Assembly: GCA_003212335.1 (NCBI GenBank)
Contig: QCQA01000012.1
Coordinates: 1 to 37,171 of the forward strand
Length of the DNA: 37,171 nucleotides
Reading direction: 5' to 3'
From: SAR86 cluster bacterium AG-447-A08
Lineage (GTDB): Bacteria > Pseudomonadota > Gammaproteobacteria > Magnimaribacterales > Magnimaribacteraceae
Shown here piece by piece: positions 20,398 to 28,822 of the stretch. Made by a program: the position numbers and the translations under genes. The stretch's first letter is position 1. Each line of letters opens with the position of its first letter. The notes beneath the pieces are model-generated. The model was not told the origin of the DNA, ran no database searches, and saw only the letters and a program-made list of their open reading frames with translations.

Positions 20398-22428
20398 CTA
20401 CTTGTTGATATAAGCTATGTCTTCTGGTTTTATAAGATCTGTATCCAGGGCATTAAGTAGAGGTTTTAAATTTTTAGCATAAGGTTTCCATCTTTCCATG
20501 CCCTCTTTATTTATTGGCTTTCTTACTTGTTCTGAGCTAGCAGTTCTAACAGACCTTTCTGTTTCATGAAATGAGATACAGCTTTCCTCAAAAGGTAGCT
20601 CCAAAAATTCAAGCATTCTTCTAACTTGTCCTTCTAAATCTTCAATGACATCTTCATTATTAACTCTCAGGATCTTATTAGGTAAAACTCGATTCCAGTG
20701 ATCCATTAGTTTTACGTAACTTTTGTAATAGCTTCCTGCCTCAGCTAAACCATAAGAGAACTCTTGCCCTTGGGCAAAAAGTTGCTTGAACATACTAAAA
20801 CAGCAGTCCAAAGGATATCTTCTAGCATCGATGATCTTAGCGTTGGGCATTATTAGATGAATTAAGCCAATATGCCTGAAGTTATTCGGCATCTTATCTG
20901 TAAACATCGGGGCTTCTTTTCTGTGCATTTGAGTATCTTCAATATAGGCCTTACCTAGACTTTCTCTTTGTTCAGGAGTTAATGACTCCATACTTTTAGG
21001 ATAATTTCCTAATTTACCGTAAATGTCATCTCCTCTTAAACTTTGTGCAGTAGAGAGTATATTAGGAAGTTCTAAAGTCCCATCTATCTTAGAATGAGAC
21101 GCTAAAATCTGTTCAATGAGTGTTGAACCTGCTCTTGGTAAACCTAAAATAAATATGGGGTCTTTGGTGTTATAACCTCCGGTGCCTAAATCTCTAAAGA
21201 AAATTTCATCACAAATATCTATTTGAGCTTGCAATTCCTTTTCCATCCTCTCAATGGAATACTGGCTTTGATCATTCTTAATTTTATTTCCTTTTTCTAA
21301 ATGAAAAAATGCCTCGTCATATTCACCTTTTGCTTCACAGCCTTGGGCAAGAGCAAAATGAAAGTACGCTTTATCTCTAAGCGATAAATCAATTCTCTCG
21401 ACTTGTTTTCGCATACTTTCTAATTCATTGTTGGTAAAAGAGTAGGTTTTTAAATTAGCTAATGAAAAGAAAGCCTCTCCATGGTCAGGTTTAATTTTAT
21501 AAGCTGATTGATAACTTTTAATAGCTTCATTCGTCCTACCTAAAGTCTTTTGTGCATGTCCTTTTGAAGTGAGCGTACTGAAGTTATATGGGTTTTTAGC
21601 TAGAATATCATCTAATATAGAAATAGCTTCTTCATGGTCCCCATTTTGCATAATTTCACTGGCCTTTTGTGCTTGATAATTTAGATTTTCAGGATATTTG
21701 TCGCACAATATATTTACTTGCTCCATTGTTTTTGCAAATTTTTGTTTTTTTCTGAGAATAGAAGCGTATTTCATTCTTAGATCACCGTCATCTGGCTGAA
21801 ATTCAACAGCTTTTTCAAGCAGAAACTCAGCATCATCAAAATATCCTAATCGGTTGGCAATTTCTGAAAGTAAAGACATTGCATAAGTATGTGTAGGATT
21901 TTCTTTAAGGAAAGCTCTGCACTTTGCTTCCGCCATGCCCAACCTACCTTCGTTCAAAATTTGATCAATATATAGAAGAACGCTCGGTAATGATTTTAAT
22001 TTATTAATTTGCTCAAAGGCATGTTCTGCTGCTGGTTTATTATTATTTTTTAAGAAGTATTGGTATAGAAAATTCCAACCCGCTATAAGAGCAGGATTAA
22101 GTTCGCAAGCTTGTCTATAATGCACCACAGCTTGTTCTTCATCCCCCATATCTCTATTTAAGTGACCCAATTCTTGATAAGCTCTTCCCATATCTGGGAC
22201 AGTTATCAATAATCTTTCTATGTAATTTTTTGATGCCTCAAATTTCTTCAAGTATCTTGATGAAACTGCAGCAAGATAAAGACTGTCTATATGATCGGGA
22301 TGCTCTTTAAGAATAATCTTTAATAAGGAAAGGGCATGCTCAAAACTACCATTTTTAACTGCATCTGTAGCTTCGCTTAAATCAACTGCAAGTGTAGTTT
22401 CTTCTATATTTAATTTATCCTTTTCCAT
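20398..22428 (-). CDS. TPR-repeat sulfotransferase
   Basis: A two-part protein of about 676 aa. Residues ~15-380 are tetratricopeptide repeats, recognisable by motifs such as GRAYQELGHLNRDMGDEEQA and ALAQGCEAKGEYDEAFFHLE. The C-terminal part is a PAPS-dependent sulfotransferase fold. The 5'-phosphosulfate loop is PIFILGLPRAGSTLIEQIL (about 426-444) and the 3'-phosphate segment is DARRYPLDCCFSMF (about 535-548). It would transfer sulfate to an unknown acceptor. Such fusions are frequent in marine gammaproteobacteria (recalled). The first in-frame start is a TTG at 22434, but ATG 22428 is more likely; no Shine-Dalgarno is visible. Its promoter candidate is at 22447-22475. The BCCT gene follows with no gap. 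Confidence 0.9.
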   Translation of the reverse strand: MEKDKLNIEETTLAVDLSEATDAVKNGSFEHALSLLKIILKEHPDHIDSLYLAAVSSRYLKKFEASKNYIERLLITVPDMGRAYQELGHLNRDMGDEEQAVVHYRQACELNPALIAGWNFLYQYFLKNNNKPAAEHAFEQINKLKSLPSVLLYIDQILNEGRLGMAEAKCRAFLKENPTHTYAMSLLSEIANRLGYFDDAEFLLEKAVEFQPDDGDLRMKYASILRKKQKFAKTMEQVNILCDKYPENLNYQAQKASEIMQNGDHEEAISILDDILAKNPYNFSTLTSKGHAQKTLGRTNEAIKSYQSAYKIKPDHGEAFFSLANLKTYSFTNNELESMRKQVERIDLSLRDKAYFHFALAQGCEAKGEYDEAFFHLEKGNKIKNDQSQYSIERMEKELQAQIDICDEIFFRDLGTGGYNTKDPIFILGLPRAGSTLIEQILASHSKIDGTLELPNILSTAQSLRGDDIYGKLGNYPKSMESLTPEQRESLGKAYIEDTQMHRKEAPMFTDKMPNNFRHIGLIHLIMPNAKIIDARRYPLDCCFSMFKQLFAQGQEFSYGLAEAGSYYKSYVKLMDHWNRVLPNKILRVNNEDVIEDLEGQVRRMLEFLELPFEESCISFHETERSVRTASSEQVRKPINKEGMERWKPYAKNLKPLLNALDTDLIKPEDIAYINK

Positions 22429-22446
22429 GTGCAAATAATTTTAATA

Positions 22447-22475
22447 AATATAATAATGTCGCATTTCTTAGTAAA
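22447..22475 (-). promoter_or_regulatory. Candidate promoter of the sulfotransferase-BCCT-marR unit
   Basis: On the minus strand TTTACT (22470-22475), 17 nt and TATATT (22447-22452) match the consensus at 4/6 and 5/6. It sits immediately after the terminator of the TonB-receptor gene and about 20 nt before the sulfotransferase ATG, which would make a very short leader. The AT-rich setting makes chance matches likely, so confidence is moderate. Confidence 0.45.
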
Positions 22476-22478
22476 TTA

Positions 22479-22502
22479 AAAAGGGAGCCTCAGCTCCCTT
22501 TT
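22479..22502 (-). terminator. Rho-independent terminator of the TonB-receptor gene
   Basis: A 10-bp perfect stem AAAAGGGAGC/GCTCCCTTTT with a 4-nt loop, followed on the minus strand by T-rich sequence (TTAATTT). It begins 19 nt past the TonB-receptor stop. It is the clearest intrinsic terminator in the window and separates the receptor's transcript from the sulfotransferase unit. Confidence 0.9.
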
Positions 22503-22521
22503 AATGTTTTTCTGCAACAAC

Positions 22522-25056
22522 TTAAAACTTTAATTTATATCTGAGTCCAACGGTCAATGGTCTGATAACGGCTATACGTTGTCTATCAAAGACGAATGTA
22601 TTGCTTATTTCAGCTCTCTCGTCAGTAACGTTATCTATATACATTTCTGCTGTCCATTCATCATTAGTCATGCCAGCCCTAATATTGGTTAAATTATAAC
22701 TGTCCTGCTTAGCTCTGTTAGGTTGCATGATGTCTGAATAGCTTTTATCAGACATGTTGAATTGAATTTGCCAGAATCCAGTATTACCGCCTTCCATGGT
22801 CCATTCTTTTCTTCCACTCAAGTTAGCCTGAAATCCAGGCGCAAAAGCTAATTCCTGACCTACAATAATGTCACCGGTTGGAATTAAGCTCTTGGTGATT
22901 TCAGTATCTAGAAGTGAAAATGCACCTGATAGTATTAAGCCGCCATCAGTATAGTAAATAAAGTCACCTTCAACTCCTTTAATTTCTGCATCAGCCGCAT
23001 TATCAGAGAAGAACAAGTTAACAATACTAGGATCAAATATAGTACTTTGAAGTCCACTTACGTCTACCCAGAAGATACTACCATTAAACCTAAGTCGACC
23101 ATCTTGAAGAATATTTTTCCAACCAAATTCGTAATTTGTTATCTCGTCAGAGTCAATAGCTGCTGGAATCGTATATGAACCATCTGAATTAGTCCGACCT
23201 GCAGGTCGATTCAACAAGCCTGGCCTAAAGCCTTCTGACCAAGTTAGGTAATACATAGAATCATCATTCGGCTTCCATGAGTACGTAACTTTTCCAATGA
23301 CTCCGTCTGTTTCAGCTTTATCGGGATATCCGTTGGAATTTCCTGGAGCATATTGAGCTGATAGATTCGATCCATATTTTTGCTGGTCGGTATTTCCAAA
23401 ACCATTCCCAAATGAGGAGTTGGCACTGCCCTCAAAATCAACTTGAATATCATACCAACGTGCTCCAATTGAAAGTTCAGTTGTATCGCTCGTTGCAAAA
23501 CTTATTTCTCCAAATACTCCTCTTTGTTCATCAGTACGCTTTATGTCGTTAAAAAAGATAACAGGTTCAGAAAAAGGACCTGCTGAATACCAACCAGGAC
23601 TTGCATTATTGATTGAACCTGTAACTGAAGTATCAGTTAAAGCATAGTTTGCAGCATAAGTGATGTCATTATCCACTGAGGTTGGATACGTAAATAAGTT
23701 TAACTCTGTAAGCTCGGTATCACTCATAAATACACCTGCAGTAAGTGAAGTAGTATCATTTAAATCTGCATTTAATCTGAATTCATGAGATGTAACCTCT
23801 AACTCTGTAGTAGAGTTAACTAATAGGTTAGGAGCACCACAAGTTCCAGTAGGTACGTTGCCTGGTGCAAATTTAGTATACGTTACGTAGTAATCACAAA
23901 TGTAGTAAGGAAGATACTGACCAACAAACAAGTAATCAGTATAGTCAACCATCTGCTCTGTTGTTCTGTCTGTATATGCTCCTGCATAAACTACTTCAAG
24001 ATCTCCTATTGAACCTTCAAGAGTCAAGCTCATGTTGTCGTATTCATCATCAATCTTGTCTTCTGTATATCTTTGGATTTCTAAATCACCTAAATTTGGA
24101 TCAACAAAAAACACACCATCAGCCTCAATAGTTTGCTGCGCTACACTAGCTAGCGCATCCCAACTTTCATTAATTTCATGAGCAACACTTGCTCTGAAGC
24201 CTTGATAAGTTAACTCATTAGCATCGTCTTTAATGATCGCACCAGCTGGTTTTAAAGTAGCTCCGGAAAGATCAGCTCCAGCTTGGAATCCACCTCTCGA
24301 TGAATTTACGGCAAGACCGTTCTGTCTGATTGTGCCTGCTGGCCTGAAACGAGCAGAACCACTTACGTCAAGAAGTCCGGCCACTTGATCAATGTACCCA
24401 CCTTTTGTGTCTCTATAAGCAACAACTCTAGCTGCAGTTGAATCTCCTAGAGGAAAATTTCCTACAAGTTCTACTTTTGCTCCCGTATCTCCTTCAGGCA
24501 TCACCCTAGATTCGACTTCTGCTTTGCCGGATGATTCGCCTATGACCGGTTTATTAGTAATCATTCTGACCACACCTGCTTGTGAGCTAGCGCCAAAAAG
24601 GGTTCCTTGAGGGCCTGCAAGAACCTCAATTCGTTGCATATCAGCAGCGTAAACGTCTAAGTTTCTTCCAGGTTGTGCTAAAGGCTGCTCATCTAAATAA
24701 AATGAAACATTTGGAGCTAAACCGGCTACACCGGCAGTGGTAAGATTAGGTGTAGTAGAAGCAAGACCTCTAATATAAATAGTACTCGTTCCAGGTCCAT
24801 TACCGCCAGAAGTTACACTAGGGAGTTGTAATAAGTAATCTTCAAATACATTTACTCCTTTCTCGTCCAGATCACTTTCTCTTAGTGCGGAAACTGATAA
24901 AGGAACGTCTTGCAGACTTTCTGCTTTCTTTCTTGCTGTTACTACAACTTCTTCAACTGTATCTTGTGAAAGAATATATCCACTGAATGCAGAAGCATTA
25001 AGCAGAAAGAAAGTTGAAAGGTAGAAAGATATCTTTTCTCGAATTTTTCCAAACAT
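22522..25056 (-). CDS. TonB-dependent outer-membrane receptor
   Basis: An outer-membrane active transporter of 844 aa, powered by TonB-ExbBD. A signal peptide covers about residues 1-30. A TonB box follows (EEVVVTAR, about 35-42), then the plug domain with RIEVLAGPQGTLFG and the SQAGVVRMITNKP segment. The remainder is the 22-strand barrel, ending with the typical RPLTVGLRYKLKF and a terminal Phe. ATG 25056 has AGGGGAG about 10 nt upstream. The subfamily is the broad type found in multiple copies in marine bacteria and sphingomonads, with substrates not predictable from sequence. It follows the catabolic gene cluster on the same strand after a 156-nt gap with two inverted repeats, so uptake of that pathway's substrate is a reasonable inference. 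Confidence 0.95.
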   Translation of the reverse strand: MFGKIREKISFYLSTFFLLNASAFSGYILSQDTVEEVVVTARKKAESLQDVPLSVSALRESDLDEKGVNVFEDYLLQLPSVTSGGNGPGTSTIYIRGLASTTPNLTTAGVAGLAPNVSFYLDEQPLAQPGRNLDVYAADMQRIEVLAGPQGTLFGASSQAGVVRMITNKPVIGESSGKAEVESRVMPEGDTGAKVELVGNFPLGDSTAARVVAYRDTKGGYIDQVAGLLDVSGSARFRPAGTIRQNGLAVNSSRGGFQAGADLSGATLKPAGAIIKDDANELTYQGFRASVAHEINESWDALASVAQQTIEADGVFFVDPNLGDLEIQRYTEDKIDDEYDNMSLTLEGSIGDLEVVYAGAYTDRTTEQMVDYTDYLFVGQYLPYYICDYYVTYTKFAPGNVPTGTCGAPNLLVNSTTELEVTSHEFRLNADLNDTTSLTAGVFMSDTELTELNLFTYPTSVDNDITYAANYALTDTSVTGSINNASPGWYSAGPFSEPVIFFNDIKRTDEQRGVFGEISFATSDTTELSIGARWYDIQVDFEGSANSSFGNGFGNTDQQKYGSNLSAQYAPGNSNGYPDKAETDGVIGKVTYSWKPNDDSMYYLTWSEGFRPGLLNRPAGRTNSDGSYTIPAAIDSDEITNYEFGWKNILQDGRLRFNGSIFWVDVSGLQSTIFDPSIVNLFFSDNAADAEIKGVEGDFIYYTDGGLILSGAFSLLDTEITKSLIPTGDIIVGQELAFAPGFQANLSGRKEWTMEGGNTGFWQIQFNMSDKSYSDIMQPNRAKQDSYNLTNIRAGMTNDEWTAEMYIDNVTDERAEISNTFVFDRQRIAVIRPLTVGLRYKLKF

Positions 25057-25212
25057 ATTTTGTGTCTCCCCTTATAGCATTAGCTATATATTAGATTACT
25101 ACGTAAAGTGTAGTATATGGACAGAAATAATCAAGTTACGGCTTATTAATTTGAATCTTGAAACTAACTTTTGGTTGATTTTACGTAATGATGCCGTTCA
25201 AGCCTATGTTCA
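25057..25212 (-). promoter_or_regulatory. Leader/control region of the TonB-receptor gene with two inverted repeats
   Basis: Two inverted repeats lie just upstream of the receptor gene. TATAGC-ATTA-GCTATA (25073-25088) is immediately before the Shine-Dalgarno, and TACTAC-N7-GTAGTA (25097-25115) is 8 nt further upstream. I find no convincing -35/-10 pair with normal spacing; a TATACT element is present without a good -35. The repeats could be operators or RNA hairpins. The remaining ~95 bp shows nothing else. Confidence 0.4.
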
Positions 25213-25347
25213 TTAATAAAAAACGAGAACCAATAAAGGAATTATTAAAAGTCCACTGAAGATTGTTACAAACTTGTTAGGCTTTAGAACAACTAAAAGA
25301 CATAAAAGGAATATAAAAATTGCAGCTAAGAATGAAGTTAATTCCAT
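25213..25347 (-). CDS. Putative 44-aa two-helix membrane protein
   Basis: A short reading frame starts 5 nt after the stop of the VOC gene. The predicted peptide runs from MELTSFLAAI to LLVLVFY. It has two hydrophobic stretches (about 3-21 and 27-44) separated by a polar KPNK turn, a hairpin-type inner-membrane protein. Shine-Dalgarno support is weak (AAGTGA about 5 nt upstream). Evidence that it is real: tight placement in the operon, a clean two-helix pattern, and Phe/Leu/Ile composition with a charged turn. I do not recognise the family. Confidence 0.5.
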   Translation of the reverse strand: MELTSFLAAIFIFLLCLLVVLKPNKFVTIFSGLLIIPLLVLVFY

Positions 25348-25352
25348 AGAAA

Positions 25353-26270
25353 TCACTTTTGAATAAGTCTTGTAAGAATATTACCTTTAAGTCCTGATTG
25401 TATAGTTGCCATCTTATCAGTGTCAGATACTATTAAAATTTGGGTACCTTTAGCATTCAGCATATCAATCTCGTTCTGAATATCTGAGACTTCAAATATG
25501 ATCTCAGCTACACCCTCTCCACGTTGCTTTATTGAGTCTGAATATATACTTACCTCTTCTGGCTTCATGAGTTCAAAAAGGATTCCACCTAGAGAGTATT
25601 CTATGGAGTCGGTTTTCCATTCTTTTCTATAAAATCTATCTTTTGATTTTGTAAAGCCCATACTTGAATAATATCCGGATGCGGATTCAAGGTCATCAAC
25701 ACATAAACCTAGTCCCATAAATCTCCATTGGTTAACTAAAGGGTGAGATTCATTATTATTGCGCCAAGATTTTTCCCAATCATCTGCGGGAGGTCTCAAC
25801 GAAATCATCAAGTCTCCATGCCGTCTCGTATCAATATAATTTTCAATCGTTTTACCGTTTGTTGTTACATTAAAAACCAGATCACAGCCGCGATCTAAAA
25901 AATACTGGGTGTCATTTTCAATATCGTTAGTATTGAAAGCTATGTGGTTAATACCATTGCCCTTTTTTTCTAAATAACGGCTTATAAACATTCCGGGACC
26001 GGGTTTCATAGGGTAAATTTCGAGCTGACAGTTTCCAATCTGAGATTGGCCATCTCTAAAATGATGAGCTCCACCAGTTTGATATTTATGAGAAACAGGA
26101 TCTCCATCGAGCTCTCTAAAGAAAGTTATTTCTCCTTCTCCTGCGATAAAGGGTTGTAATGGTTGAGGTCCTACACTTACACCTAAGCCTATTGATTGAT
26201 AATATTCTAAAACCTCATCACGATCGGTAACCATCATGCCCAGGTGATTAAACGACCAATTAAATTTCAT
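25353..26270 (-). CDS. Two-domain VOC (glyoxalase/dioxygenase fold) protein
   Basis: A 305-aa protein with two vicinal-oxygen-chelate modules. Module 1 (about 5-160) starts FNHLGMMVTD with His9, then CQLEIYPM (Q82/E84) and INHIAF (His109) in metal-ligand positions. The last ligand position, usually Glu, reads LMISL, so metal binding may be altered. Module 2 (about 180-300) starts FMGLGLCVDD, has FELMKP, and lacks the histidines. Relatives include extradiol dioxygenases and methylmalonyl-CoA epimerase-like enzymes, so the reaction could be ring cleavage, isomerisation or epimerisation. Its ATG overlaps the SDR stop (ATGA), showing coupling. It is probably a pathway enzyme of the cluster, reaction unknown. 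Confidence 0.85.
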   Translation of the reverse strand: MKFNWSFNHLGMMVTDRDEVLEYYQSIGLGVSVGPQPLQPFIAGEGEITFFRELDGDPVSHKYQTGGAHHFRDGQSQIGNCQLEIYPMKPGPGMFISRYLEKKGNGINHIAFNTNDIENDTQYFLDRGCDLVFNVTTNGKTIENYIDTRRHGDLMISLRPPADDWEKSWRNNNESHPLVNQWRFMGLGLCVDDLESASGYYSSMGFTKSKDRFYRKEWKTDSIEYSLGGILFELMKPEEVSIYSDSIKQRGEGVAEIIFEVSDIQNEIDMLNAKGTQILIVSDTDKMATIQSGLKGNILTRLIQK

Positions 26271-27097
26271 GCCATGTAACCGCCATCTACGTTCAAAATT
26301 GTACCGTTTATATAGCTTGATGCATCAGAAGCAAGAAAAACTGCCGCATTAGCCATTTCATTGAAAGTAGCAACTCTGCCTAAGGGTATATTTTCTGGAC
26401 CAGTTGACCAAGCTTCAAATTTTTCTTGATCAGATACTTCTTTTTTTTCTTCCTCAATATTTGTTCTTTTCTTTTTGATATTTTCTTGTCCTGGAAATTC
26501 TTCCCACTCTACTAAGGAAGGGGCTATAGCATTCACTCTTATGTTGTGAGGTCCTAAATATCTAGCATACTGTCTGGTCATCATAGCGATACCAGATTTA
26601 ACAATTGCATAGTTACCCATAGCCTTGTCAGCATGAGCTTTTAGGCCCCCTCGCGATGTTAAATTAATAATGCTGCCACTGCCTTGCTTCTTCATTATTG
26701 GAGATACTTCTTGAATTGTGAGCCAGTAACCCTTCAAGTTAACATTACTGAGTTGTTCCCAACTTTCTTCATCTAAATCAACAACAGATTTCATGTGATA
26801 CATCACTGCCACATTCATCAAGATATCAATACCACCAAATTCAAGCATCACCTTATCAACCATTTTTTTTACTTCCTCTTGAGAAGATATGTCGGTTTTG
26901 AGAAAAATAGACTTTCTTCCCATTGCCTCAATTTCTTCACTTACTGCCTTAAGTTGACCAGATTCAATATTAATATCAGTAACAGCGACATCAGCTCCAG
27001 CTTCAGCAAGACCTAAAGCAAAACCCTTACCCATATTTCTTCTTGCACCGACAACCAAAGCTTTCTTACCGCTTAATGAAAATTCTGAAAGTGACAT
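26267..27097 (-). CDS. SDR-family dehydrogenase/reductase with variant cofactor motif
   Basis: A short-chain dehydrogenase of 276 aa that probably oxidises or reduces a pathway alcohol/ketone with NAD(P). The Rossmann start is LVVGARRNMGKG: the usual TGxxxGxG has Val16 for Thr and Asn21 for the middle Gly. An Asp at the end of the second strand (VTDIN, D41) favours NAD. Catalytic Ser148 (NLTS), Tyr163 and Lys167 (NYAIVK) are present, and NVA replaces the NAG motif. A charged ~30-residue insertion (about 205-232) in the substrate loop is longer than usual. The C-terminal end INGTILNVDGGYMA is typical. It follows the Ldi-like gene after 55 nt and overlaps the VOC gene. Confidence 0.92.
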   Translation of the reverse strand: MSLSEFSLSGKKALVVGARRNMGKGFALGLAEAGADVAVTDINIESGQLKAVSEEIEAMGRKSIFLKTDISSQEEVKKMVDKVMLEFGGIDILMNVAVMYHMKSVVDLDEESWEQLSNVNLKGYWLTIQEVSPIMKKQGSGSIINLTSRGGLKAHADKAMGNYAIVKSGIAMMTRQYARYLGPHNIRVNAIAPSLVEWEEFPGQENIKKKRTNIEEEKKEVSDQEKFEAWSTGPENIPLGRVATFNEMANAAVFLASDASSYINGTILNVDGGYMA

Positions 27098-27152
27098 AAA
27101 ACCAATAATTAAAATTAATAAATATTTACATTAGGTTCTTTTAAGAAAAGGA

Positions 27153-28814
27153 TCAACAACAACTGCACTTATTAAGACTGGAGGGTAGTACTAATCGCGA
27201 AGTTGAACCCGAAGAATGTTTTGACCTAGAAATGTCTCCGCCTTTTGTTTCTTTAAGTTTTTTATTGAAAACCTGTTCTTCTTGCTCGGATAAATAGTAC
27301 CCGGTATCAATTTCGAAACTGTGTTTTCTTACCTGAGTATTTATGGAAATTCTCGAATTATCTAAGATTTTATATTCATTAAATTTTTTTCCATCACATA
27401 AGACTGTTATCTCCTTGGCATCGGGCAGATTAAATACTTCAATGTTTGTCTTTCTATTTGTCTTTGTTTTATCACCATCAGAAATACTAAAGTGTAATTT
27501 TCCCTTTCGGTCATCATGAAATGCTTTCTCAATAGATACTGAAGGAAAATCAACGCCTTCAATACTGGGAGAATAGAACTTAGTTAGATTAGGTTTATTA
27601 AAGAGACTCTCCCAAGCTTCAGGTTCGCAAACTTCAGCGCACATTGCTAAAGCAGAAAGCTGTCCTCTGGGCCATTTTTCACCAAGATTAAACCAAAATC
27701 CAAATTGACTGTCGTTGACGCCAAAGAATTGAGGTTCAAAGTTTTCTTCGGCATATTTTCTTAACCTTTCGTGGGTTATCTGATCATCAAATTCCTTAGA
27801 CATAGTTAATCCAAGAGCAAACATTCTTGGGTCTGGCATAAATTCGTTTGTAATTGGAATAGAAGGATTATCCCATCCCAAGAAGTTGATAGCTCCTCGA
27901 TAGAGAAGTTCTGCAAATTGCGGGTCTTGGGGCTTTGCGTAAAATGACACTGCAAGTCCATGAGTCGGTACTGTTCTGTGATGGTGATCATTGATCTCAT
28001 CAAAATACATGGTTACCCATTCTAAAGATCCATTCTTGTTGAACCCATAGTATTTATCTTTAGTAAAAGATAACCAATTTGAATAAGAACTATGAAAATT
28101 ATTATCAAAAATTTTATCGTACATCATCAAACCCAGTCCTGCGGCTGATAAACAAAAAGGCCATGCTTTGGTATTTTCACAATGTGGGCCCATTGGGGTC
28201 TTTGCCCACTGTTGATGTAAGTGGTCAGCTAGTTGGTGCTGAGTCCATTCAAATCTGGAATTGTAAGCTCCTGCTACACTAAAAGGTGAAGACCACTTAT
28301 CGTAACCACTGACATATGTATGCATTGACTGAGTCAAATTCAGCCAGCCCTTAAAAAATAAATTCCCATCGGCACCTATTGGATCAGCGTGAAATCCCCA
28401 TGGGGCGACACCATTTGCTGTCCAGCCAGGTGCATCATATTCTCCCCAAAATTCTTCGGGTATAAGCGTACCTCTCCATACCTCTGGATAATTTTTTCTA
28501 TCAGGATCATGACCAAATTGTGTTAGCCAGTCTACGGCCGCCCAATAAGTGATAGAGCGTTCAGCTATTTCATCTAATATCTCAGAGTAGATTTCCCTCC
28601 AGGCTGGAGTTCTATCAGCCATTAAACCAATAGCATATGTTGATTCTTGAAGATCAAAACGAGGGAAAGCGCACATCGGTGCTGTTGAAATTTGGTCCCA
28701 CCATTCATTTGGAGACCCATCTTCGGACCAATCATCTGGTGTAGTAGCCTTTTGATAAAGAAAATTTAACCATCCTTGAGCTCTAACATTTAGTTCTGGA
28801 TGATAGGTTGGCAT
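27153..28814 (-). CDS. Putative linalool dehydratase/isomerase (Ldi)-family enzyme
   Basis: A 553-aa protein, rich in Trp and aromatic residues, without a signal peptide or membrane segment. I read it as Ldi-like, an (alpha,alpha)6-barrel fold. In Castellaniella defragrans Ldi the active site uses D39, Y45, H129, C171 and C180 (recalled). Here D54-x5-Y60 and C212-x8-C221 keep both spacings, and the segments RFDLQESTYA, HCENTKAWPFCLSAAGLGL and GADGNLFFKGWLNL sit in the expected order. The position I would align to H129 is Trp157, so the reaction may differ. Residues ~430-500 may form a beta-rich extension, and the chain ends KCSCC. ATG 28814 lies 8 nt after the GST stop. A different alpha/alpha-barrel enzyme is the main alternative. 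Confidence 0.6.
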   Translation of the reverse strand: MPTYHPELNVRAQGWLNFLYQKATTPDDWSEDGSPNEWWDQISTAPMCAFPRFDLQESTYAIGLMADRTPAWREIYSEILDEIAERSITYWAAVDWLTQFGHDPDRKNYPEVWRGTLIPEEFWGEYDAPGWTANGVAPWGFHADPIGADGNLFFKGWLNLTQSMHTYVSGYDKWSSPFSVAGAYNSRFEWTQHQLADHLHQQWAKTPMGPHCENTKAWPFCLSAAGLGLMMYDKIFDNNFHSSYSNWLSFTKDKYYGFNKNGSLEWVTMYFDEINDHHHRTVPTHGLAVSFYAKPQDPQFAELLYRGAINFLGWDNPSIPITNEFMPDPRMFALGLTMSKEFDDQITHERLRKYAEENFEPQFFGVNDSQFGFWFNLGEKWPRGQLSALAMCAEVCEPEAWESLFNKPNLTKFYSPSIEGVDFPSVSIEKAFHDDRKGKLHFSISDGDKTKTNRKTNIEVFNLPDAKEITVLCDGKKFNEYKILDNSRISINTQVRKHSFEIDTGYYLSEQEEQVFNKKLKETKGGDISRSKHSSGSTSRLVLPSSLNKCSCC

Positions 28815-28822
28815 ATCGATAA

